From Occultella kanbiaonis (GTDB lineage: Bacteria; Actinomycetota; Actinomycetes; Actinomycetales; Beutenbergiaceae), in contig NZ_CP046175.1 in NCBI RefSeq assembly GCF_009708215.1, positions 3,286,001 to 3,350,000 of the forward strand: a stretch of 64,000 nucleotides of DNA, read 5' to 3'. Of this stretch, positions 33,103 through 42,449 are shown in pieces. Made by a program: the position numbers and the translations under genes. The notes under the pieces were generated by a model, which did not search any database, was not told where the DNA came from, and saw only the letters and a program-made list of their open reading frames with translations. How positions within the stretch are numbered: position 1 is the first letter of the stretch; every line of letters begins with the position of its first letter.

Positions 33103-33909
33103 TCACGGCTGCGGCCAGGCGCCGCGGGCGATCAGCACATCCCGGAGCACGTCGATGCGGTCGGCGACGATGCCGTCCACGCCGAGGTCGAACAGGGCGT
33201 TCATCGTGTCCGCGTCGTCGATGGTCCACACGTGCACCTGGAGCCCGTACCGGTGCGCGGTCGCCACGAAGGACTCGGTCACCAGCGCCCGCCCGCGGAA
33301 CGTCGTCGGCACCTGCAGGCACACCACGCCGTTGCGGGCGGCCAGGGACCGGGCGGCGCCCACGCCCCACCGCAGGGACGCCGTCTCCAGCGGCGAGCCG
33401 GAGGTGGCCGCCTCCGGGTGCGTGCGCCGGACCCGCTGCAACCGGCGGTGGTCGAACGCCGCGATCAGGACCCTGTCGAACGCACGCTGCGCCTCGATCA
33501 CGGCGAGCGCCGGCCCGGCCACGTCGTCCGACTTCACGTCGATGTTGAACCGAGTGGCCGGGAACTCCTCGAGCAACTCGGCGAGCGTCGGGATGGACTC
33601 GCCACCGGCGAGGGTGGCCGCGCGCAGGTCGGCGGCCGTCAGCGCATGCACGTCGACGGCGGAACCCACCACCCGGGACAGGTCCGGGTCGTGGAAGACG
33701 AAAGGGACGCCGTCGGCGCTTGCGCGCACGTCGGTCTCGACGTACGTGAAGCCGAGGTCGACGGCGTTGCGCACCGCGCGCAGGGAGTTCTCGATCCCCT
33801 CGTTCAGCTCGTACCCCGCGCCGCCCCGGTGCGCCAACGCCAGCGGCCCGGGGTGCAGGTAGGCCCCACCCGCACCGGCGGCGACCTGTCGCTGCCGCCG
33901 GGTGCTCAC
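33103..33909 (-). CDS. Glycerophosphodiester phosphodiesterase
   Basis: A 268-residue GDPD-family TIM-barrel enzyme that releases glycerol-3-phosphate from glycerophosphodiesters. Catalytic and metal residues are visible: H27 in LALAHRGG, ETDV at 58-61, and H73 in VFHDPDL. No signal peptide is seen, so it is cytoplasmic. The GTG start overlaps the ahpE stop (GTGA), so it is translationally coupled as the third gene of the DUF3052-ahpE-GDPD operon. Confidence 0.93.
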   Translation of the reverse strand: MSTRRQRQVAAGAGGAYLHPGPLALAHRGGAGYELNEGIENSLRAVRNAVDLGFTYVETDVRASADGVPFVFHDPDLSRVVGSAVDVHALTAADLRAATLAGGESIPTLAELLEEFPATRFNIDVKSDDVAGPALAVIEAQRAFDRVLIAAFDHRRLQRVRRTHPEAATSGSPLETASLRWGVGAARSLAARNGVVCLQVPTTFRGRALVTESFVATAHRYGLQVHVWTIDDADTMNALFDLGVDGIVADRIDVLRDVLIARGAWPQP

Positions 33910-34373
33910 ACGACCAGGGCGTCGAGGGCGCGCAGGTAGCCGTCCAGCGGCCGTGCCTGCCCGCGCGGGTTCAGCACGGACCAGCGCACCACGCCGTCCG
34001 CGTCGAGCAGCAGGCTGCCGCGCAGGGCGAGTCCGGACTCGGAGTCGAACACGCCGTAGGAGCGGGCGATCTGCCCGTGCGGCCAGAAGTCGCTGAGCAG
34101 GTCGAAGCCGAGCTGCTCCTGCTCGCCCCAGGCCCGCAGGGCGAACTTCGAGTCGCAGCTGATGCCGAGCAGGCGCACCCCGGCGCGCTCGAACGCACCG
34201 AGGTTGTCCCGCAGTTCGCAGAACTCGCCCGTGCAGATCCCGGAGAACGCGAACGGGAAGAACACCAGTGCCACGGGCGTGCCGCGCAGCGCGGAGAGCG
34301 TCACCGGGGTGCCGTGGGTGTCCTCGGCGGTGAAGTCCGGCGCGGGCTCCCCCGGCGCCGGCAGCGCGCTCAC
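33906..34373 (-). CDS. ahpE: AhpE-like peroxiredoxin
   Basis: A 155-residue peroxiredoxin. The active site PFAFSGIC (residues 40-47) has the peroxidatic Cys47, with a second Cys at 52 (GEFCELRDN). VALVFFPFAFSG and GISCDSKFALRAW match mycobacterial AhpE (Rv2238c). Gene context is the same as in M. tuberculosis, next to the DUF3052 gene and aceE. AhpE reduces peroxides and is recycled by mycothiol/mycoredoxin. GTG at 34373 overlaps the upstream stop codon by 4 bp. Confidence 0.9.
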   Translation of the reverse strand: MSALPAPGEPAPDFTAEDTHGTPVTLSALRGTPVALVFFPFAFSGICTGEFCELRDNLGAFERAGVRLLGISCDSKFALRAWGEQEQLGFDLLSDFWPHGQIARSYGVFDSESGLALRGSLLLDADGVVRWSVLNPRGQARPLDGYLRALDALVV

Positions 34374-34813
34374 TTGCCGCGACCGCGGGCGGTCAGGCGG
34401 ATCCCGGACCAGTGCTGTGCCGCCGAGATGGCGCTGGTGGCGTGCAGGCCCGCGGTGCTGGCGGCCTCCTCGAAGTCGGCGGGCCGCACGTGCCCGTCGC
34501 GACCTGACTTCGGCGTGAACACCCAGATCAGGCCGCCGTCCTCGAGCATCTCCTGGGCGTCGACCATGACGTCGGTGAGGTCCTGGACGTCGCCGTCGTC
34601 CTCGCGCCACCACAGGATGGCCGCGTCGGTCACGTCGTCGTAGTACTCGTCGACCAGTTCCTGCCCGGCGGCCTTCTCGAGTTCCGCCCGGAGTTCCTCG
34701 TCGACGTCATCGTCATAACCGAACTCCTGGATGACCTGCCCCCTGTCCACCCCGAACCGCGAGGTGGGCTGGTCGCCGGACGGACTGGCCACGGAACCCG
34801 CGGTCGCTTCCAC
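34370..34813 (-). CDS. DUF3052 family protein
   Basis: A 147-residue acidic protein, the orthologue by sequence and context of mycobacterial Rv2239c. RFGVDRGQVIQEFGYDDDVDEE, ILWWREDDGDVQDLTDVMVD and GLIWVFTPKSGRDGHVRPAD are the conserved blocks. The function is unknown. It always seems to sit beside aceE in actinobacteria. The GTG start has AAGGAG at the right spacing. The operon leads into ahpE and the GDPD gene and is divergent from aceE. Confidence 0.92.
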   Translation of the reverse strand: MEATAGSVASPSGDQPTSRFGVDRGQVIQEFGYDDDVDEELRAELEKAAGQELVDEYYDDVTDAAILWWREDDGDVQDLTDVMVDAQEMLEDGGLIWVFTPKSGRDGHVRPADFEEAASTAGLHATSAISAAQHWSGIRLTARGRGK

Positions 34814-34916
34814 GTCTGTTACTCCTTGCTATCGACTGCTGATCTGTCCCGCCGCTGCGGGGTTGATGTCCTACCCCACCGCACAGTAGGTCTCGGCGCA
34901 AGGCCGGGCGGTGACC

Positions 34917-34998
34917 CGATCCTATGGCGGGATCACTGTCGGTCGCGTCACATCTGTTGGTTCAGACTCCACTTAGCCAAGTGCGGCCCATAGGATCG
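34917..34998. promoter_or_regulatory. Mirrored promoter elements between DUF3052 operon and aceE
   Basis: CGATCCTATGG (34917-34927) and CCATAGGATCG (34988-34998) are perfect 11-bp inverted copies separated by 60 bp. Each contains a TAGGAT -10 hexamer pointing outward: the left one toward DUF3052, the right one toward aceE. They look like twin divergent promoters; the aceE leader would be about 80 nt. Confidence 0.55.
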
Positions 34999-35080
34999 TC
35001 AGTACCGCACCACACGTGCCCGCCTGAGACTGGGCAGATGTAACTGTGGCGCCGACCCAGGCGCCGGAGAGAAGAGAGTC

Positions 35081-37825
35081 GTGACGTCACGCAACGAGGC
35101 CGGACCGCTGATCAACGGCCTACTCAGCCAGGTCCCCGACATCGACCCCGAGGAGACCGACGAGTGGTTGGAGTCCCTCGACGGACTCATCGACGAACGC
35201 GGTGGCCCGCGGGCGCGCTACGTGCTGCTGAACATGCTCAAGCGGGCGCGGGAGCGGGACGTGACCGTCCCGTCCTCGATCACCACCCCGTACGTGAACA
35301 CGATCGGCGTGCACGACGAGCCCTACTTCCCCGGTGACGAGGCCGTCGAGCGCCGCTACCGCTCCTACCTGCGGTGGAACTCCGCGGTGATGGTGACGCG
35401 GGCACAGCGCCCGGGCATCGCCGTCGGCGGTCACATCTCCTCCTACGCCTCCGTGGCCACCCTGTACGAGGTCGGCCTGAACCACTTCTTCCGCGGCAAG
35501 GACCACCCCGGCGGCGGCGACCAGATCTACTTCCAGGGCCACGCGGCCCCCGGCATGTACGCCCGCGCGTTCCTCGAGGGGCGCCTGTCCGAGCACCAGC
35601 TCGACGGGTTCCGCCAGGAGCTCTCGCACAACGGTGGCGGCCTCTCCTCCTACCCGCACCCGCGCAACATGCCCGACTTCTGGGAGTTCCCGACCGTCTC
35701 GATGGGCCTCGGCCCGGCGTCGGCGATCTACCAGGCGTGGGTCAACCGGTTCATGCAGTACCGCGGCATCAAGGACACCTCGCAGCAGCACGTCTGGGCG
35801 TTCCTCGGCGACGGTGAGATGGACGAGCCGGAGTCCCGCGGCATGCTGCAGCTCGCCGCGCAGCAGAACCTGGACAACCTCACCTTCGTGATCAACTGCA
35901 ACCTGCAGCGCCTCGACGGTCCGGTGCGCGGCAACGGCAAGATCATCCAGGAGCTCGAGGGCTTCTTCCGGGGCGCCGGCTGGAACGTCATCAAGACCAT
36001 CTGGGGTCGCGAGTGGGACCCGCTGCTGGAGGCGGACAAGGACCGCGCCCTGGTGAACCTGATGAACAACACCCCCGACGGCGACTACCAGACGTATCGC
36101 GCCGAGAACGGCGCGTTCATCCGCGAGCACTTCTTCGGGCGCGACCCACGCACCAAGGCCCTGGTGTCCAAGATGACGGACGACGACATCTGGGCGCTCA
36201 AGCGCGGCGGTCACGACTACCGCAAGCTCTACGCGGCCTACAACGCGGCGGTGAACCACACCGGTCAGCCGACCGTCATCCTGGCGCACACCATCAAGGG
36301 TTACGGCCTGGGCTCCTCGTTCGCGGCGCGCAACGCCACGCACCAGATGAAGAAGCTCAAGGAGAACGACCTCAAGCTCCTGCGCGACTCGCTGCGGATC
36401 CCGATCACGGACGCCCAGATCGAGGAAGACCCCTACCTGCCGCCGTACTACCACCCGGGCGCGGACGCCCCGGAGATCGAGTACATGATCGACCGGCGCC
36501 GTCAGCTCGGCGGGTACCTGCCCGAGCGGCGCAGCAAGTACACCGCGGTGACGCTGCCCGCGGACAAGTCCTACGAGCGGCTCGCGAAGGGCTCCGGGCA
36601 GCAGGAGGTCGCCACCACGATGGCGCTCGTCCAGCTGTTCAAGGACCTGCTCCGTGACAAGGACTTCGGCAAGCGGATCGTGCCGATCATCCCCGACGAG
36701 GCCCGCACGTTCGGCCTCGACGCGATCTTCCCGTCGCTGAAGATCTTCAACACCAACGGTCAGCACTACCTGTCCGTGGACCGCGACCTGCTGCTCTCCT
36801 ACAAGGAGTCCGAGGCCGGCGGCCTGCTGCACACCGGGATCAACGAGGCCGGTTCGGCGGCCGCGTTCCAGTCCGTGGGGACGTCCTACGCCACCCACGG
36901 CGAAGTGCTGGTGCCGTTCTACTTCTACTACTCGATGTTCGGCTTCCAGCGCACCGGTGACCAGTTCTGGGCCGCCGGTGACCAGCTCACCCGTGGCTTC
37001 CTGATCGCCGCCACGGCCGGCCGGACCACGCTGACCGGTGAGGGCCTGCAGCACGCCGACGGGCACTCCCCGATCCTCGCCTCGACGAACACCGCGGTGG
37101 TCTCCTACGACCCGGCCTACGGGTACGAGATCCGGCACATCGTCAAGGACGGTCTGCAGCGGATGTACGGCGAGGGTGATCACCGCGACCCGAACGTCAT
37201 GTACTACCTCACGGTCTACAACGAGCCGATGATCCAGCCGGCCGAGCCGGAGGACGTGGACGTCGACGGCATCCTGCGCGGGATCCACAAGATCGCCACG
37301 GCCGACGGCGAGGGCCCCCGGGCCCAGCTGCTCGCCTCCGGGGTCTCGGTGCCGTGGGCGCTGGAGGCCAAGGAGATCCTCGCCAACGAGTGGGGTGTGC
37401 AGGCGGACGTCTGGTCGGTGACCAGCTGGACCGAACTGCGCCGCGACGGTCTCGCCGCGGACCGGCAGGCGTTCATCGACCCGACCGGGGAGCAGCGCGA
37501 GCCCTACGTGACCGCGAAGCTGAAGGACGCCGGAGGCCCGTACATCGCCTCGACGGACTACGACTTCCAGCTGCCGGACCAGATCCGGGCGTGGGTCCCG
37601 GGCGACTACTGGACGCTCGGTGCGGACGGCTTCGGCTTCTCCGACACCCGGCCCGCGGTGCGTCGTCACTTCCTGATCGACACCCACTCGATCGTCACCC
37701 GGGCGCTGCAGGCCCTGGCCAAGCGCGGCGAGATCGACGCCTCCGCGCCGGCCCAGGCCGTGGAGCGCTACCGCCTCCTCGACGTCAACGCCGGCACCAC
37801 CGGCACCGCCGGGGGCGACTCCTGA
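35081..37825 (+). CDS. aceE: Pyruvate dehydrogenase E1 component (homodimeric)
   Basis: A 914-residue AceE, which decarboxylates pyruvate with thiamine diphosphate and feeds acetyl groups to the E2 lipoyl domains. The ThDP/Mg motif [10 protein letters not shown] (around residue 242) continues into [15 protein letters not shown]. Further blocks are [29 protein letters not shown] and the C-terminal [17 protein letters not shown]. The start is GTG after AGGAGAGAAGAG-like purines. E2 and E3 genes are not here. The location upstream of the fab operon is conserved in actinobacteria. Confidence 0.98.
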   Translation: MTSRNEAGPLINGLLSQVPDIDPEETDEWLESLDGLIDERGGPRARYVLLNMLKRARERDVTVPSSITTPYVNTIGVHDEPYFPGDEAVERRYRSYLRWNSAVMVTRAQRPGIAVGGHISSYASVATLYEVGLNHFFRGKDHPGGGDQIYFQGHAAPGMYARAFLEGRLSEHQLDGFRQELSHNGGGLSSYPHPRNMPDFWEFPTVSMGLGPASAIYQAWVNRFMQYRGIKDTSQQHVWAFLGDGEMDEPESRGMLQLAAQQNLDNLTFVINCNLQRLDGPVRGNGKIIQELEGFFRGAGWNVIKTIWGREWDPLLEADKDRALVNLMNNTPDGDYQTYRAENGAFIREHFFGRDPRTKALVSKMTDDDIWALKRGGHDYRKLYAAYNAAVNHTGQPTVILAHTIKGYGLGSSFAARNATHQMKKLKENDLKLLRDSLRIPITDAQIEEDPYLPPYYHPGADAPEIEYMIDRRRQLGGYLPERRSKYTAVTLPADKSYERLAKGSGQQEVATTMALVQLFKDLLRDKDFGKRIVPIIPDEARTFGLDAIFPSLKIFNTNGQHYLSVDRDLLLSYKESEAGGLLHTGINEAGSAAAFQSVGTSYATHGEVLVPFYFYYSMFGFQRTGDQFWAAGDQLTRGFLIAATAGRTTLTGEGLQHADGHSPILASTNTAVVSYDPAYGYEIRHIVKDGLQRMYGEGDHRDPNVMYYLTVYNEPMIQPAEPEDVDVDGILRGIHKIATADGEGPRAQLLASGVSVPWALEAKEILANEWGVQADVWSVTSWTELRRDGLAADRQAFIDPTGEQREPYVTAKLKDAGGPYIASTDYDFQLPDQIRAWVPGDYWTLGADGFGFSDTRPAVRRHFLIDTHSIVTRALQALAKRGEIDASAPAQAVERYRLLDVNAGTTGTAGGDS

Positions 37826-37962
37826 CCGCCTGAGGGCCTGGCGTTCGGACGCCGATCACTGCCGCACGACGGCGGGGGTCGGCGTTCGTCGTCATCGGCA
37901 CGCTGGTCGGTGGTGCTTCGCCGGACGAGGGGCGTCCGGGCCCGATGCGGCAGGATGGCCGC

Positions 37963-38673
37963 ATGGACCTCCTCGACTCCGAACGCCGGGTGGTCGACGC
38001 GGCCGTGGCCCTGGCCGGGCGGCTCGGCGCCGACCCGAACCACACCGTGGCGGCCGCCGTGATGGACACCCGGGGGCGGATCCACACCGGTGTGAACGTC
38101 TACCATTTCACCGGTGGCCCGTGCGCCGAACTGGTCGCGCTCGGGGTCGCGGCCGCGGCCGACGCCGGCCCGCTGCTGACCATAGCCGCCGCGGGCGACG
38201 GCGGTCGGGGCGTGATCGAGCCGTGCGGCCGCTGCCGGCAGGTGCTCGTCGAGCTCCACCCGGACATCCTGGTGGCCGTGCCCGGCGCGAACGGGCCGCA
38301 GCTACGCACGCTCAACACGTTGCTGCCCGAGACCTACAACCACCGGGACGCCCGCCCCGCCCGCTTGGTGCGCTTCAACAAGCGGCACTACGACGACGTG
38401 GTGACCGGCCGCAAGACCGTCACCGTCAGACACGACGACCCGATCGCCGTCGGGCCCGCGCTCCTCGTCTTCGAGGACGACCCACCGCGGACGCTGCCGG
38501 GCGAGGTGCACTCGGTGGCCTCCTACCGGCTCGACCTGCTCCGGCCGGAGCAGGCCGGGGTCGACTCCCCCGAGGCGCTTGTGCGCCTGCGGGACGGGCT
38601 CCGCGGGCACTACCCCGACCTGACGCCGACCGCCACGGTCGAGGTGGTCCGGTTCGGTGTGCGGGCCGGCTGA
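37963..38673 (+). CDS. Cytidine deaminase-ASCH (YqfB-like) fusion
   Basis: A 236-residue two-domain protein. Residues 1-125 are a CDA/blasticidin-S-deaminase type fold with zinc ligands C54 (PCAE, E56 as proton shuttle), C88 and C91 (EPCGRCRQ). Residues 132-233 are an ASCH domain resembling E. coli YqfB (RFNKRHYDDVVTGRKTVTVR ... ATVEVVRF), which hydrolyses N4-acetylcytidine. The YqfB residues K21 and T24 correspond to K151 and T154 here; the third (Glu) is not clearly placed. Fused, the domains could turn acetylcytidine into uridine. A start at 37945 is also possible. Confidence 0.8.
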   Translation: MDLLDSERRVVDAAVALAGRLGADPNHTVAAAVMDTRGRIHTGVNVYHFTGGPCAELVALGVAAAADAGPLLTIAAAGDGGRGVIEPCGRCRQVLVELHPDILVAVPGANGPQLRTLNTLLPETYNHRDARPARLVRFNKRHYDDVVTGRKTVTVRHDDPIAVGPALLVFEDDPPRTLPGEVHSVASYRLDLLRPEQAGVDSPEALVRLRDGLRGHYPDLTPTATVEVVRFGVRAG

Positions 38674-38698
38674 GTTCGAAGCCGCCGACGGCGGTCGC

Positions 38699-39382
38699 TC
38701 AGGAGGTCTTCGCACTCGCCTCGGCGGCGGCGACGAAGGGTTCGAGCTCGGCGACCACGCCCGCGGTGCCCGGCCGGTCGGCCCCGTACTCGGCGAGGGC
38801 GCTCAGATGCTGGCGGGCCTCCGCCGGCCGGCCGGCGTCCAGCGCGGCCCGGATCACCTGGCGGCCTGCCTCGGCGTCCTGATCGGCCGGGGACCAGTGG
38901 CCCACGCCGAGGCCGAGCGCGTCCGCGGGCATGTGCGCCTCCCGGAGCATGCTGATCCCGGACGCGAGCGCCTTCCCGCTGGGGTCACGTTCGCAGGCGG
39001 CCCCGAGGCGGCGCATCGCCCCCTCCTTGTCATCGAGCAGGGACAGCCGGGCGAGTTCGATGAGCGGATACCAGGCGCGCGGCCGGCCGGCCAGTTCCTC
39101 GGCGAGGGCCCAGTGCGCGGTGTCCGCCGAGGAGGCCTCGATCGGTCCGGTGTCCGCGCTGAGCGGGTCCGGCTGCTCCACGTCGCTGGCCCGGCGCCGG
39201 ACGAGTTCGGCCAGTTCGTTGAACGCGACGACGTCGTTGGGGTCCGCGGCGAGCTGCTCACGCAGGCGGTCCTCCTGGCCGGCGTCGGCAGGCAGCGGGG
39301 CGTGGCTGGGACGTCGCGATCCCGGCGTCGGGGCCGGGGCCGGCCGGGCGAAGAGCTCCCTGAGTCGCGTGAGGAATGACAT
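38699..39382 (-). CDS. TPR-like protein of unknown function
   Basis: A 227-residue soluble, alanine-rich helical protein. After a basic/Pro-rich N-terminus (1-35, FLTRLRELFARPAPAPTPG), repeating helices resemble tetratricopeptide units (EDRLREQLAADPNDVVAFNE, LAEELAGRPRAWYPLIELAR, AAGRPAEARQHLSAL). No enzymatic motif is seen. TATCCT on the minus strand (39389-39394) is 6 nt before the ATG, suggesting a leaderless mRNA. The very long open frame extending upstream is an antisense shadow. Confidence 0.75.
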   Translation of the reverse strand: MSFLTRLRELFARPAPAPTPGSRRPSHAPLPADAGQEDRLREQLAADPNDVVAFNELAELVRRRASDVEQPDPLSADTGPIEASSADTAHWALAEELAGRPRAWYPLIELARLSLLDDKEGAMRRLGAACERDPSGKALASGISMLREAHMPADALGLGVGHWSPADQDAEAGRQVIRAALDAGRPAEARQHLSALAEYGADRPGTAGVVAELEPFVAAAEASAKTS

Positions 39383-39521
39383 ACCGCGAGGATATCGTCC
39401 GGGCGCTCCACTGACCCGGTGAGGCGCAACGGCGGCTCCGACACCCACCCGGGTTGCACGTTCCGGCGGGGCGCCGACGCCGGCGGACGGCAGCACGAAC
39501 ATCGATCGGAAGGAACCCGCC

Positions 39522-40022
39522 ATGACGCAGCAGCATCCGAGCCCACCGAGCCACCCGCCCGTCGACGCGGGCAGACTCTGGGCCGGAGGAGCCGCCACCG
39601 CGCTCGTGGCCGCCCTCATCGCGGTCGCCGGGATCGTGATCTGCCGCGGCGTGTTCGGGATCGCGATCCTCGCACCCGAGGGCGACGGAGCCTGGGGCAA
39701 CGCGAGCACCTTCTGGTACGCCGGCGCGGCCGCCCTCGCGGCCCTGCTCGCCACGGCCCTCATCCACGTGCTGATCCTGACCACACCGCAACCACAGCGG
39801 TTCTTCGGCTGGGTGATCGGCCTCGCCACCGTGATCGCCGTCGTGATGCCCTTCGTCCCCGACGCCGGCCTCGACGCGAAGATCGCGACCGCAGCCATCA
39901 ACGCCATCATCGGGATCGCGATCGGTTCACTCGTCCCGTCCGTCGCGCGCAGCGCGATGGCCATGGCGCTGCGCCGGCCGGGCGGAGCGCCGTCCACCGG
40001 TGGGATGCCCCCGGCGCGCTGA
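39522..40022 (+). CDS. DUF6069 membrane protein
   Basis: A 166-residue protein with four membrane segments (about 18-43, 65-88, 95-115, 121-146). GRLWAGGAATALVAALIAV at the start, TTPQPQRFFGWV and INAIIGIAIGSLVP are the conserved DUF6069 blocks, seen in many actinobacteria without known function. GGAAGGA precedes the ATG. It is separated from pucR by 53 bp containing a putative operator. Confidence 0.85.
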   Translation: MTQQHPSPPSHPPVDAGRLWAGGAATALVAALIAVAGIVICRGVFGIAILAPEGDGAWGNASTFWYAGAAALAALLATALIHVLILTTPQPQRFFGWVIGLATVIAVVMPFVPDAGLDAKIATAAINAIIGIAIGSLVPSVARSAMAMALRRPGGAPSTGGMPPAR

Positions 40023-40037
40023 CTCGCGGACCGTCGT

Positions 40038-40054
40038 TTGTGGGCTTTCCACAA
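40038..40054. promoter_or_regulatory. Inverted repeat upstream of pucR (FasR-type site candidate)
   Basis: TTGTGGGCTTTCCACAA has 6-bp perfect arms (TTGTGG/CCACAA). It covers the expected -35 position of the leaderless pucR promoter (TATCCT at 40064-40069). The same 17-bp architecture recurs before fabD. Confidence 0.6.
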
Positions 40055-40063
40055 TCCGGGCCG

Positions 40064-40069
40064 TATCCT
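40064..40069 (+). promoter_or_regulatory. -10 element of pucR-type gene (leaderless)
   Basis: TATCCT is 6 nt before the ATG at 40076; no Shine-Dalgarno sequence is visible. Confidence 0.55.
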
Positions 40070-40075
40070 CACCTC

Positions 40076-41326
40076 ATGAACAGCGCGGCATCCGAGCGAG
40101 GGAAGGCGACTCGCGGACCGGCGCCAGCGCGGACCAAGAGCGACACCGACGCCGCCGCCGACGCCGAGCGACCGGCCACGCAGGAGATGGTCCGCCGGCT
40201 GCGGCACGGCACGGACCTGCTCACCGCGGCCGCCATGCGCCGCCTGGACGACGAGCTGCCCTGGTACCGGGCCCTTCCGGCCGAGGACCGCTCCTGGATC
40301 GGCCTCGTCGCCCAGTCCGGGATCGCGAACTTCATCGCCTGGTACGAGAATCCCGAGCACGGCTCCTACAACGCGGCCGAGATCTTCCGGGCCGCGCCGC
40401 CGGAGCTGACCCGGTCGATCTCCCTGCAGCACACGCTCCAACTCGTGCGGATCGTCGTGGAGATCGTCGAGGAGAACACCGAGCAGCTGGCGGCGCCCGG
40501 CCATCACTCCAAGCTGCGCGAGTCGGTGCTGCTGTACTCGCGCGAGGTGGCGTTCTCGGCCGCCGAGGTCTACGCCCGCGCGGCCGAGACCCGCGGCGCC
40601 TGGGACGCGCGCCTGGAGGCTCTGGTGGTGGACTCGCTGCTCCGCGGCGACGGCGACGACTCGCTGCACTCGCGCGTGGCGGCGCTTGGTTGGGCGGGCC
40701 GCGGGAACACGCTCGTCATGGTCGGCACCACCGAGGGGGAGCTCGACGACGTGGGCACCGCGGAACTGCGCAGGGCCGCCCGGCGCACCGCCCAGGACGC
40801 GCTCGTGGGCATTCAGGGCAACCGGCTGATCGTGGTCCTCGGGGGCACCGGGAACCTACGCCTGCAGGCCGAGGAACTGCTGCCGCGGTTCGGCCCGGGC
40901 CCGGTGGTCATCGGCCCCCAGGTGCGCGAGCTGGCCGACGCCGGCCGGTCCGCGCGGGCGGCCCTGTCCGCGCTGCAGGCGGTGCCCGCCTGGCCGTCCG
41001 CACCGCGCCCGGTGCTGGCCGACGAGTTGCTCCCCGAGCGGATGCTGCTCGGGGACCCGGACGCGCACCGGACCCTGCTCGCGGACGTCTACGGCCCGCT
41101 GCTCGGGGTGGGCGGACCGCTCCTGGAGACCCTCTCGGTGTACCTGAACGAGGGTCGCTCGCTCGAGGCCACGGCACGGCTGCTGTATGTACACCCGAAC
41201 ACCGTGCGGTACCGGCTCAAGCGGATCGCGACCATCACCGGCTGGGACCCGGCGCAGGCCCGGGAGGGCTTCGTGCTCCAGATCGCGATCGCCGTCGGGC
41301 GCCTCGCCGAAACCGTGCCATTGTAG
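40076..41326 (+). CDS. PucR/CdaR-family regulator of the fab operon (FasR-like)
   Basis: A 416-residue regulator. A helical N-terminal domain (RRLRHGTDLLTAAAMRRLDDELPWY) and a GGDEF-like middle domain precede the C-terminal PucR HTH_30 (LYVHPNTVRYRLKRIATITGWD, about residues 368-390). It sits directly before fabD, the same position as SCO2386 (FasR) in Streptomyces and Rv2242 in M. tuberculosis; FasR activates fatty-acid synthesis genes. A 17-bp inverted repeat lies before this gene and a related one overlaps its stop codon before fabD, consistent with auto- and operon control. Confidence 0.92.
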   Translation: MNSAASERGKATRGPAPARTKSDTDAAADAERPATQEMVRRLRHGTDLLTAAAMRRLDDELPWYRALPAEDRSWIGLVAQSGIANFIAWYENPEHGSYNAAEIFRAAPPELTRSISLQHTLQLVRIVVEIVEENTEQLAAPGHHSKLRESVLLYSREVAFSAAEVYARAAETRGAWDARLEALVVDSLLRGDGDDSLHSRVAALGWAGRGNTLVMVGTTEGELDDVGTAELRRAARRTAQDALVGIQGNRLIVVLGGTGNLRLQAEELLPRFGPGPVVIGPQVRELADAGRSARAALSALQAVPAWPSAPRPVLADELLPERMLLGDPDAHRTLLADVYGPLLGVGGPLLETLSVYLNEGRSLEATARLLYVHPNTVRYRLKRIATITGWDPAQAREGFVLQIAIAVGRLAETVPL

Positions 41327-41337
41327 GAATCGCACAA
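41321..41337. promoter_or_regulatory. Inverted repeat upstream of fabD (FasR-type site candidate)
   Basis: TTGTAGGAATCGCACAA matches the pucR upstream site TTGTGGGCTTTCCACAA at 11 of 17 positions, with both ends preserved (TTGT...CACAA). It overlaps the pucR stop codon, 68 bp before the fabD start. Confidence 0.55.
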
Positions 41338-41404
41338 TCCCCCCGACGGAGCTTCGTGCGATCCGTCGCCCGCACCGGCAGGACCGCACAGGAAGAGTGG
41401 AACG

Positions 41405-42346
41405 GTGATCGCAGTCCTCAGCCCTGGTCAGGGCGCCCAGTCCCCCGGCATGCTCGCCCCATGGCTCGAGCTCGACGGTGTCGCCGGCTCGTTGTCCGAC
41501 GAGCTCGACGGTTACGCCGACGCGATCGGGGTGGACCTGCGCACGCTGGGCACGACGGCCGACGCGGACACCATCAAGGACACCGCCGTCGCCCAACCCC
41601 TGATCGTGGCGACCTCACTGCTCGCGCTCAGTGCGCTGCAGGCCCGCACGGGTGACGTCACCGGCTGGGCAAGCGCCGCCGCCGGCCACTCCGTCGGCGA
41701 GTTCTCGGCCGTCGCCGCAGCCGGGGTCCTGCCCGCCACCGACGCGCTCCGACTGGTCGCCGTGCGCGGCGCCGCGATGGCGAAGGCCGCCGCCGCGGAG
41801 GCCACCGGGATGTCCGCCGTCGTCGGGGGCGACCCGGACGAGGTGCTGGCCGCACTCGCCGCCCATGACCTGGTCGCCGCGAACGTCAACGGTGGCGGGC
41901 AGATCGTCGCCGCCGGTGCGCTGCCCGGGCTCGCCGCCCTGGCCGACGATCCCCCGGCGAAGGCCCGTGTGATCCCGCTGGCCGTCGCCGGCGCATTCCA
42001 CACCGCGTACATGGCACCCGCCGTCGAGGCCGTCGCCGCGGCGGCGGCCGCGCTCACCCCGGCCGACCCCCGACTGACCCTGCTCTCGAACGCCGACGGC
42101 GCCGCCGTCGCCTCGGGGGCAGCCGCCCTGACCGCGCTGGTCCGGCAGATCTCCTCGCCGGTGCGTTGGGACCTCTGCCAGAACACCCTGCTCGAATCCG
42201 GGGTGCAGGCGGTCATCGAACTGGCTCCCGGCGGGGTCCTGACCGGTCTCGCCCGCCGGACGATGCGCGGTGTCGAGACCCTCGCGCTGAAGTCCCCCGC
42301 CGACCTCGACGCGGCGGCAGACCTGATCGCCCGCCACCGCGGATGA
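41405..42346 (+). CDS. fabD: Malonyl-CoA:ACP transacylase
   Basis: A 313-residue FabD that loads malonyl groups onto ACP. The SPGQGAQ N-terminal loop, nucleophile S96 in GHSVGE, and H199 in GAFHTAYM are intact. It is the first gene of the fabD-fabH-acpP-fabF operon. The start codon is GTG at 41405 with AGGAAG 13 nt upstream. The spacing to fabH is 103 bp. Confidence 0.97.
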   Translation: MIAVLSPGQGAQSPGMLAPWLELDGVAGSLSDELDGYADAIGVDLRTLGTTADADTIKDTAVAQPLIVATSLLALSALQARTGDVTGWASAAAGHSVGEFSAVAAAGVLPATDALRLVAVRGAAMAKAAAAEATGMSAVVGGDPDEVLAALAAHDLVAANVNGGGQIVAAGALPGLAALADDPPAKARVIPLAVAGAFHTAYMAPAVEAVAAAAAALTPADPRLTLLSNADGAAVASGAAALTALVRQISSPVRWDLCQNTLLESGVQAVIELAPGGVLTGLARRTMRGVETLALKSPADLDAAADLIARHRG

Positions 42347-42449
42347 CCCGCCGACCCACCACGCGCCGGCCGCGACCCACCCGCGACGCGGCCACCCGAC
42401 CGGACCGGCCCGAACCCGCCCGGACCACTCGACCCACCCAGGAGCCCCG

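Noticed and set aside
35120-37687. 855-codon open frame antisense to aceE
   Set aside because: A high-GC shadow of a well-conserved gene; composition is Val/Arg/Gly/Asp-rich with no motif, and there is no ribosome site.
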